Origin: Alphaproteobacteria bacterium
Lineage (GTDB): Bacteria; Pseudomonadota; Alphaproteobacteria; Caulobacterales; Aquidulcibacteraceae
Reading direction: 5' to 3'
Assembly: GCA_030430715.1 (NCBI GenBank)
Contig: JAUIJZ010000022.1
Span: 1 to 38,768, forward strand
Length of the DNA stretch: 38,768 nucleotides
Within the stretch, counting starts at the first letter, position 1. Each line of letters opens with the position of its first letter. The translations under genes and the position numbers were made by a program. The notes under the pieces are model-generated. The model saw nothing but the letters and a program-made list of their open reading frames with translations. It made no database searches and was not told where the DNA came from. Positions 33,666-38,768 of the stretch are shown one piece after another.

Positions 33666-34517
33666 TCAAAGCGCGAAGCGCCGGCGCAATTCAGCCAGTA
33701 AAGCGGCATCGAAACTTTGCGCCGGCGCCGCGTTTACCGCGCTCACGAACTCCGTCATGTCCGAGCGAGCATGCGCCTGCGCAAAGCTCTCGCCCGGTAT
33801 GATGCCACGCCGGAACAGGTATTCGTCCGAGCGCCCCGTAAGAATAAACGCTGGGGCCCAATCGAAGCCGGCAGCTTTGGCCAGTTCATTGGTACAATTT
33901 GACAGAATGGTGTTGTAATAGCGCGGCCGCGCCTCAAGCGCCTGTGTGCGCTGCAAGAGACTTTGAAGCAAAGCACGCTTCTGCGCATCGGTAATGGCGA
34001 CCGGATACAGAAAGACCTCGTGATCGAGCATCACCGTGCGGCGGGTAAGAAAATCGCGCGCCGTGCCCCACACATAGGCGAGCTCAAACGCATTGAATAT
34101 TCCGGCAAGCGCTGAATATTCTTCATGCGCCTCACGCCGCGCCTCAATGGTGAGGCCAAGCAAACGATCGCCCTCGAATTCGAACAGCAGCAAGGTGTGC
34201 GCCGCCAATTGCGAGCCCGGCTGCGGTTCCAGCATGAACCAGACTTCTCGCAACGCATCGAGATCGTAGTCCGCCGCGATATAGGTTTGCGCCGTCGGCC
34301 CGTCGGGCGCGTAACTCCAATCGCTGACCGGGCTCACGGCGAAACGTGTTTCGCTCAATGTCACCGCCGCCGTGCGCGCGAGATAGGGATACCAATCGCG
34401 GTCGCTGCGCGCAGGACCTGCCAGCGTTGCGCAGGAACTAAGCGCGAAGATCGCGGCGATGGCGGCAATCGCGGGCCGCAACGGATGCGCGCCGAACCAG
34501 GCAACGATATGCTTCAT
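33666..34517 (-). CDS. DUF4105 lipoprotein
   Basis: A 283-residue envelope protein. A long hydrophobic leader ends in the lipobox LSSC. The core has the DUF4105 features (PF13387): LEPQPGSQLAAHTLLLFEFE, AFELAYVWGTARDFLTRRTV and the signature RYYNTILSNCTNELAKAAG with its conserved N-C-T. The family is membrane- or periplasm-associated and of unknown function, with a fold suggestive of papain-like hydrolases (the Cys and His could be catalytic). The ATG at 34517 has an unusually strong AGGAGGGGGG upstream, which decides the start. It is divergent from sodC, 96 bp apart. Confidence 0.85.
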   Translation of the reverse strand: MKHIVAWFGAHPLRPAIAAIAAIFALSSCATLAGPARSDRDWYPYLARTAAVTLSETRFAVSPVSDWSYAPDGPTAQTYIAADYDLDALREVWFMLEPQPGSQLAAHTLLLFEFEGDRLLGLTIEARREAHEEYSALAGIFNAFELAYVWGTARDFLTRRTVMLDHEVFLYPVAITDAQKRALLQSLLQRTQALEARPRYYNTILSNCTNELAKAAGFDWAPAFILTGRSDEYLFRRGIIPGESFAQAHARSDMTEFVSAVNAAPAQSFDAALLAELRRRFAL

Positions 34518-34613
34518 CCCCCCTCCTGCGGGCCGCGCGTCGGCCACGGCTGGCCCTCGGCGTAGATTCGACTATGTAAACCTGCAGAAAGCCGAAGCGA
34601 AGAGAGGGACAAG

Positions 34614-35180
34614 ATGAGAATATTCCTGCTTGTGGCGGCCGCCGCTACGATGAGTGCGTGCACGCCGCCGGCCGAAGAGCCAGTCGGCGAAACCCCAGCG
34701 GAAATGGCGGCCGCGCCGATCCGCGTCGAGTTGCAGCGCGCCACCGAACAAGGACCAGGCGAGAGCGTCGGTTATGTTGAAATCAGCGAAAGCGCGGACG
34801 GCGCCGCGTTCGCCGTAAACCTGACAGGCCTTGAGCCAGGCCCACACGGCTTCCATGTGCACGCCAATGGATCTTGCGACCCGGCGACAGCCGATGACGG
34901 CGCGATCACGCCGGCTGGCGGCGCCGGCGGTCATTATGATCCCGCCAATACCGGCCAGCATCTTGGCCCCAACGGCGAAGGCCATCTGGGCGATCTGCCT
35001 GTGCTCGAAGCCAGCGCCGAGGGCGCGATCACGACCTCGGCGACAGCGCCGCGCATCACCGCAATCGACCAACTCCGTGGTCACGCGCTCATGGTGCACG
35101 CACACGGCGACAATTACAGCGACGAACCGGCGCCGCTCGGCGGCGGCGGCGCACGCGCAGCGTGTGGCGTGATTCAGTAA
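34614..35180 (+). CDS. sodC: Cu/Zn superoxide dismutase, lipoprotein form
   Basis: Periplasmic enzyme that converts superoxide to oxygen and hydrogen peroxide. It is 188 residues with lipobox MSAC, so Cys16 anchors it to the membrane. Metal ligands are readable: His81 and His83 (GPHGFHVHANGSC), bridging His107 (GGHYDP), His116, His124 and Asp127 (GHLGDLP) for zinc, and His162 (GHALMVHAHGDNYSD) for copper. Cys88 and Cys184 form the family disulfide. GAGAGGGACA lies just before the ATG. A perfect hairpin follows the gene. Confidence 0.96.
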   Translation: MRIFLLVAAAATMSACTPPAEEPVGETPAEMAAAPIRVELQRATEQGPGESVGYVEISESADGAAFAVNLTGLEPGPHGFHVHANGSCDPATADDGAITPAGGAGGHYDPANTGQHLGPNGEGHLGDLPVLEASAEGAITTSATAPRITAIDQLRGHALMVHAHGDNYSDEPAPLGGGGARAACGVIQ

Positions 35181-35194
35181 CCAAACTTCAGCAC

Positions 35195-35241
35195 TCGCCT
35201 TGCGGGATTCAACGGCCGCTTATTCGAATCCCGCAAGGCGA
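35195..35241. other. Perfect 16-bp hairpin after sodC
   Basis: Arms TCGCCTTGCGGGATTC and GAATCCCGCAAGGCGA enclose a 15-base loop, 15 bp after the sodC stop. No T-run follows on either strand. It probably ends or stabilises the sodC mRNA; a protein-binding site is also possible. The rest of the gap up to 35337 holds only the ribosome binding site of the next gene. Confidence 0.75.
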
Positions 35242-35337
35242 ACTTGCGCATCCGCGGCGCGAGGCCGGTTGCCAATTCGCGCAACAACGTCATTCTGTCC
35301 CTTAGCGTCGCGACAAGACGCACCGGGAGGATGACGC

Positions 35338-36375
35338 ATGATTTTTGAGCAAGTCGCCACAGGCGGCTGCCAATCTTATTTAATCGGCTGCCCCAACAGC
35401 TATGTCGCGGCCGTCATTGATCCGGAAATACGACAAGTCGAACGCTACCAAGCCATCGCCGCCCAGCACGGGCTGCGCATACGCTATGTGATCGACACAC
35501 ACACTCATGCAGACCACTTCTCGGGCTCCAAGCGGCTAGGCGCCGCCTTAGGCGTGCCCGTAGTCATGCACAAACTCTCCCCCGCACCCTACGCGGACAT
35601 GCGCGTCGATGAGGGTGAAACCATCAAGGTCGGCGAAACGCGCCTGCGCGTGCTGCATACTCCCGGCCACACGCGCGATTCCATGTGCCTGGTTTCGAAC
35701 GATCGTGTGTTTACTGGCGATACGCTGCTCATTGGCGCGACTGGCCGCACCGATCTGCCAAGCGGCGATCCTGGTGAGCTCTATGACAGCCTCTTCAACA
35801 AGCTGCTCAAACTTGATCCGAAACTAAAAATCTATCCGGCGCACGATTATAAGGGCCATACCTGCTCAACCATCGGCGACGAACTCACGGACAATCCGCG
35901 TTTGCAGAAACGCGACCGTGAAGCTTTCATCGAAATGATGCGAACGCTCTCGCTCTCTATGCCGGAACATCTGACCGAAGCGCTGCGCGTGAATATGAGC
36001 GGCGGCGTAAGCGTGGCGCAACTCCTGTTCGAAGCCGCGACGCAGACGCCTTTCATGACCTTGGAAGACGCGCGAGATGCAATCGAGTCCGGCGCCAATG
36101 ATTTCATCGTGCTCGACACGAGGGAAAAAGAAGCGTTCGAGGCTGGCCACATCCCCGGCGCCATTCATCTGCCGCGCGGCCAGCTGGAACTTCGCGTCAA
36201 TGATGTCCTGCTCGATCCTACTGTGCGCATTCTCTGCACTTGCGAATTCGGCAAGATCTCAACGCTGGCGGCGCAGACGCTGCGGCGCATGGGCTTCTCA
36301 CGCACAGTGGCGCTCGACGGAGGCCTTCAAGCGTGGCGCGATCAAGGCTTTCCGACCGAGATCGGCGCAGCTTAG
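35338..36375 (+). CDS. Persulfide dioxygenase fused to rhodanese
   Basis: A 345-residue two-domain enzyme of sulfide oxidation. Residues 1-230 are an ETHE1-like metallo-beta-lactamase fold with THTHADH (55-60), His111 in TPGH, Asp128 in FTGDTL and His169 in YPAHDYKG; it oxidises glutathione persulfide to sulfite. Residues about 240-345 are a rhodanese domain (VLDTREKEAFEAGHIPGAIH) whose active-site loop is CEFGKIS with Cys302, ending in VALDGGLQAWRDQGFP. The loop has Ile where most rhodaneses have Arg. Fusions of these two domains are known in bacteria. GGGAGG precedes the ATG. Its stop shares bases with the convergent acetyltransferase gene. Confidence 0.94.
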   Translation: MIFEQVATGGCQSYLIGCPNSYVAAVIDPEIRQVERYQAIAAQHGLRIRYVIDTHTHADHFSGSKRLGAALGVPVVMHKLSPAPYADMRVDEGETIKVGETRLRVLHTPGHTRDSMCLVSNDRVFTGDTLLIGATGRTDLPSGDPGELYDSLFNKLLKLDPKLKIYPAHDYKGHTCSTIGDELTDNPRLQKRDREAFIEMMRTLSLSMPEHLTEALRVNMSGGVSVAQLLFEAATQTPFMTLEDARDAIESGANDFIVLDTREKEAFEAGHIPGAIHLPRGQLELRVNDVLLDPTVRILCTCEFGKISTLAAQTLRRMGFSRTVALDGGLQAWRDQGFPTEIGAA

Positions 36376-36644
36376 GCGAATACGTCGCGCGCCTCATTGT
36401 GGCGGCGGGCATACGCGACCGCGTAGGAACACAGCGGCGTGAGCTTGCGCCCGGACGCGCGCGCATCATCCACAATCGCGCGCATCAACGCCTCGGCGTG
36501 CCCGTTGCCACGGGCCGCGGCGGGCGTCTCCACATGCAAAATAAGGCGCACGCCGTCACGCTCCGCATAGCGGGCGAATGACGGCCCACCCACATGATCC
36601 AGCTCGTATCGTCGCTCGGCGGCGTTATCCCGGAAGTCTGCCAT
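36372..36644 (-). CDS. Small GNAT-fold acetyltransferase (YjdJ-like)
   Basis: A 90-residue protein of the short Gcn5-like family (PF14542). Typical features are RYELDHVGGPSFARYAERDG, then HVETPAAARGNGHAEALMRA, the acetyl-CoA loop R-G-N-G, and a C-terminal GRKLTPLCSYAVAYARRHN with the conserved P-x-C-S-Y. The role is unknown. Its stop TAA overlaps the TAG of the persulfide dioxygenase gene. Confidence 0.9.
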   Translation of the reverse strand: MADFRDNAAERRYELDHVGGPSFARYAERDGVRLILHVETPAAARGNGHAEALMRAIVDDARASGRKLTPLCSYAVAYARRHNEARDVFA

Positions 36645-36713
36645 GCAGATGAATATGGCGCGGCAGGCGCGGCGCTTCTAGTGCGCCGCCAGGGGCCGCG
36701 CTAAAGCACGCGG

Positions 36714-37523
36714 GTGAATTATCGCCACGCCTTCCACGCCGGCAACCATGCCGACGTCCTCAAACATCTTGTGCTGGTGCAGTGTCTTGAAGCGCTAAAG
36801 CGAAAAGACACGCCGTTCGCCATGCTCGACACCCATGCTGGCCGGGGGCTCTACGATTTGAGCAGCTCCGAAGCGGAACGCAGCCCGGAATGGCGTGACG
36901 GCGTGGACAAATTGCGCGCGTGGGCCGAAGCGCCCGCGCCGGTCCGCGCCTATCTCGACGCCATCGGAGATGGGCCCGCCTACCCCGGCTCGCCTCTGCT
37001 CGCTTTGCGCGCGGTACGCCCACAAGATCGCCTTATGCTGTGCGAATTGCACCCGGAGGAATTCGCGCTCCTGCGGCAGGCCTGCGCGACCGGGAGCAAT
37101 GTGCAATGCCACCAGCGTGACGGCTACGAAGCGCTTATAGCGCTGACGCCCTTCGCTGAGCGGCGCGGCCTGGTGCTGATCGACCCGCCTTACGAGGCCA
37201 CGGATGAAACCGTGCGCGCCTTGGCGGCGCTGAAGGGCGCGCTCAAGCGCTTTCGTCAGGGGGTTTATCTTTGGTGGCGCCCGCTCAAGAACGAAGCGCT
37301 GCTCGATCGCGCCGATGCCGAGCTTGCCGGCGGCGCTGCAGCGCCGTCCATGTTGCGCGCCGATCTATGGATCGACCGTCCGCAAGCGGAAGGCAAACTG
37401 AACGGCTCCAGCATGCTGGTGATCAATCCGCCATTCGGCTTGGCGGAAGCGCTACGCGGGGCGTTGCCGGCCTTGGCCGATCGGCTCTCACTCGGCGCCT
37501 CCGGCTATCGGTTGCGGGAATAA
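36714..37523 (+). CDS. rlmJ: 23S rRNA A2030 N6-methyltransferase
   Basis: Methylates N6 of A2030 in 23S rRNA using S-adenosylmethionine. The 269-residue protein starts with the RlmJ signature NYRHAFHAGNHADVLKHLVL, has DTHAGRGLYDL for cofactor binding, the catalytic motif DPPYE and the C-terminal SSMLVINPPFGL. The start is GTG at 36714; the ribosome binding site is weak. It is divergent from the small GNAT gene and followed by a hairpin 3 bp after its stop. Confidence 0.95.
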   Translation: MNYRHAFHAGNHADVLKHLVLVQCLEALKRKDTPFAMLDTHAGRGLYDLSSSEAERSPEWRDGVDKLRAWAEAPAPVRAYLDAIGDGPAYPGSPLLALRAVRPQDRLMLCELHPEEFALLRQACATGSNVQCHQRDGYEALIALTPFAERRGLVLIDPPYEATDETVRALAALKGALKRFRQGVYLWWRPLKNEALLDRADAELAGGAAAPSMLRADLWIDRPQAEGKLNGSSMLVINPPFGLAEALRGALPALADRLSLGASGYRLRE

Positions 37524-37669
37524 AGCAAGGGCGCGGATTGCTCCGCGCCCTTCCCCCTCGCCACGCGGGTTTCGCCCTTGGCGACCATCAGCGCGGCTTG
37601 GTTCAAAACTGTCATCGCGAACGGGGCTAACATCACGACCGCTGCGAACAGGCTGGCGAACTTTGTCAC
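37505..37669 (-). CDS. Small single-helix membrane protein, hypothetical
   Basis: A 54-residue protein: TKFASLFAAVVMLAPFAMTV, continuing LNQAALMVA, is one hydrophobic helix that could be a signal anchor, followed by a polar tail. The GTG at 37669 has AGGGA 8 bp upstream. The 3' end crosses the rlmJ hairpin and overlaps the rlmJ stop by 19 bp, so the last residues may not be conserved. I do not recognise a family, but the helix and ribosome binding site make a real gene more likely than not. Confidence 0.55.
   Translation of the reverse strand: MTKFASLFAAVVMLAPFAMTVLNQAALMVAKGETRVARGKGAEQSAPLLYSRNR
37527..37552 (+). terminator. Perfect 11-bp hairpin after rlmJ
   Basis: Arms AAGGGCGCGGA and TCCGCGCCCTT surround the loop TTGC, beginning 3 bp after the rlmJ stop. 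On the plus strand the stem ends in TT and is followed by C-rich sequence, so the U-tract is minimal. It lies within the 3' end of the small gene on the other strand. Confidence 0.65.
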
Positions 37670-37800
37670 GACGAGTTCCCTGGTCAATTCCGACGCCGCG
37701 TCTCTTGCTATGATTTCACGCTAAAAGCAGTGGAAAACGGCGCGGCGTGCCGGACGTCACGGCTCTGGACGCGGCCATGACTGGCGGGCAGGAATGCTGG

Positions 37801-38424
37801 ATGGATTTCGAGGCCGCGTTCCTTTTCCTGCAACAATGGTGGATCGCCATTCCGCTCGTGATGGGCGCTATGGCCGCTTATTTCTTCGCCGGGTGGCGCT
37901 GGGCGGCGCTTTATGTGGGGCTAATGCCCTTCATCAATTGGTCATTTGCCCACGTACCGACCTTCGAAATCCCCGACTGGTTTGGCGGAGGCATGTTCCA
38001 GCCGCTAGCCATCATCACCGGCTTGATCTTGGTGGTGCGGGATTTTGCCCAGCGCGAACTGAAGCATTGGGTATGGGCCGCGATGATTACCGGCCTTCTG
38101 CTTTCCATGCTCACGTCATGGATCGTTGTGGTGTTCGCGAGCGCAGCAGCGTTCTTGATCAGCGAGACCGTAGACTGGGCGGTCTATACTTTTTCAAAGC
38201 GTCCGCTGTCGCAGCGCATCATGATTTCGAGCCTTGCTTCGGCGCCGCTCGATCAGATCGTTTTCATCGGCCTTGCCTCGCAAATCCCTAGCCAAGCGGG
38301 CATTTTTGCGTGGGGCACCATCATTACGGGGATTTTGTCGAAGCTTCTCGGCGCTTGGATCGTGTCGCAGATTGTGGCTGCCCGCGAACGGCAGGACATG
38401 AAAAGTGAGATGAATCCCGCGTAA
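37801..38424 (+). CDS. VUT-family transporter (YhhQ-like, probable queuosine precursor transporter)
   Basis: A 207-residue inner-membrane protein with about six helices, of the VUT family (PF02592). Family features are LVVRDFAQRELKHWVWAAMI, then FASAAAFLISETVDWAVYTF, SQRIMISSLASAPLDQIVFI and GTIITGILSKLLGAWIVSQI. E. coli YhhQ imports queuosine precursors for tRNA modification, so the same role is likely. The ATG at 37801 is favoured by AGGA 7 bp upstream over GTG 37747 or ATG 37777. I see no preQ1 riboswitch pattern upstream. Confidence 0.85.
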   Translation: MDFEAAFLFLQQWWIAIPLVMGAMAAYFFAGWRWAALYVGLMPFINWSFAHVPTFEIPDWFGGGMFQPLAIITGLILVVRDFAQRELKHWVWAAMITGLLLSMLTSWIVVVFASAAAFLISETVDWAVYTFSKRPLSQRIMISSLASAPLDQIVFIGLASQIPSQAGIFAWGTIITGILSKLLGAWIVSQIVAARERQDMKSEMNPA

Positions 38425-38633
38425 AGCCAGCACTTCCCGCTTGCCTCTAGGAGACCCCTCCCGCATAAGCAGGTTGTGGAGAGCTGGCATGGTGGCCAGC
38501 CTAGGTGCGAATTCCGCGGCGTGCGGCAGACAAAACTTCCCCCAACAAAGCAGACATTCGCGATGACAGTCGTACGCATTCGCGCGTACGCAGCCGGCGG
38601 CGTGCGCCTACGGCTTCAGCAGGAACATGGGAA
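38425..38633. other. 209-bp gap before the right-edge gene, with small inverted repeats
   Basis: No gene that I can support. It holds a 6-bp stem GCTGGC/GCCAGC with a 6-base loop near 38480-38500, and a 7-bp palindromic pair CGTACGC/GCGTACG at 38571-38590, then AGGAA at 38621 as ribosome binding site of the next gene. The structure could be a promoter or leader region; I do not recognise an RNA family. Confidence 0.4.
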
Positions 38634-38768
38634 ATGAGTTTCGACGACGATTTTGACGACGACGCCGGCAGCGATCGCAAGAAAGACAAGCGGCGCAGCC
38701 GCGACCGGGGTGAAGGTGCCGCGCCCGAATTTGGCGGCGGTGATTTTGGCGGCGGCGGCGGCTTCGGC
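38634..38768 (+). CDS. Acidic then glycine-rich protein, N-terminus only (cut by the window edge)
   Basis: Forty-five codons are visible. The N-terminus is very acidic (SFDDDFDDDAG), then strongly basic (RKKDKRRSRDRGEG), then glycine- and phenylalanine-rich (EFGGGDFGGGGGFG). Low-complexity tails of this kind occur next to nucleic-acid-binding domains such as cold-shock domains, but nothing visible confirms this. AGGAA lies 8 bp before the ATG. The family cannot be named from this part. Confidence 0.6.
   Translation, partial: MSFDDDFDDDAGSDRKKDKRRSRDRGEGAAPEFGGGDFGGGGGFG

Noticed and set aside
32291-33709. Long open frame (472 codons) on the minus strand
   Set aside because: It runs antisense through the end of the pseudouridine synthase gene and all of the propeller gene, which have clear families; the antisense protein has none.
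37670-37800. preQ1 riboswitch upstream of the VUT transporter
   Set aside because: No hairpin followed by the A-rich tail typical of preQ1-I, and no other recognised class.
38425-38633. Structured non-coding RNA (tmRNA, RNase P RNA, SRP RNA)
   Set aside because: Small stems are present, but none of the conserved sequence blocks of these RNAs can be found.

Overview
The window looks like chromosomal DNA of a free-living, Gram-negative alphaproteobacterium, most likely near the Caulobacterales/Hyphomonadaceae. The evidence is high GC with GC-rich third codon positions, a DUF1013/TrcR-type cell-cycle regulator, two small YdcH-like (DUF465) proteins, an HU protein with a histone-H1-like basic tail, a zf-CHCC protein and several outer-membrane proteins. 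The lineage is an inference from gene content. I see no tRNA, rRNA, insertion sequence, CRISPR array or prophage, and nothing that looks recently acquired.

Layout. 1-3058 (minus): zf-CHCC protein, a YcgL/RlaP-type nucleotidyltransferase and the 5' two thirds of polA, packed like an operon. 3154-6807 (plus): ABC ATPase, aldo/keto reductase, small DMT-type membrane protein and cytochrome P450. 6804-10956: a sulfatase module with an exported arylsulfatase, a TetR-family regulator, a perfect 21-bp palindrome in front of the sulfatase, and a divergent formylglycine-generating enzyme that would activate the sulfatase cysteine. 10953-13169 (minus): an ABC-F ATPase and an HU protein with its own terminator. 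13536-17634: cell-envelope genes, including a lipoprotein with six 43-residue repeats, two tandem MliC-like lipoproteins, a SpoU-type RNA methylase, an exported alpha/beta hydrolase and small membrane proteins. 17772-20260: rlmN, a GNAT acetyltransferase and trcR, the last preceded by a terminator-like hairpin just before its start codon. 20354-24429: a FecA-like TonB-dependent receptor, a divergent pair of DUF465 genes and an LpxR-type lipid A deacylase. 24431-29073 (minus): an autotransporter GDSL esterase and a complete TRAP transporter. 29187-31675 (minus): an ECF42-type sigma factor with a DGPF/YCII protein, an AHSA1-type protein and a second YCII protein. 31761-38768: pseudouridine synthase, SMP-30-like propeller, DUF4105 lipoprotein, Cu/Zn superoxide dismutase, persulfide dioxygenase-rhodanese fusion, small GNAT, rlmJ, a queuosine-precursor-type transporter, and the start of an acidic, glycine-rich protein cut by the window edge.

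The most interesting points are: the candidate attenuator in front of trcR; the sulfatase/FGE/TetR module and its palindrome; the nucleotidyltransferase tightly coupled to polA; the recurring convergent gene ends whose stop codons share bases or lie 1 bp apart; two long perfect hairpins without U-tracts; and the tandem MliC-like lipoproteins. No single locus is clearly a wholly new system. Products are assigned from motifs read by eye, without database searches.
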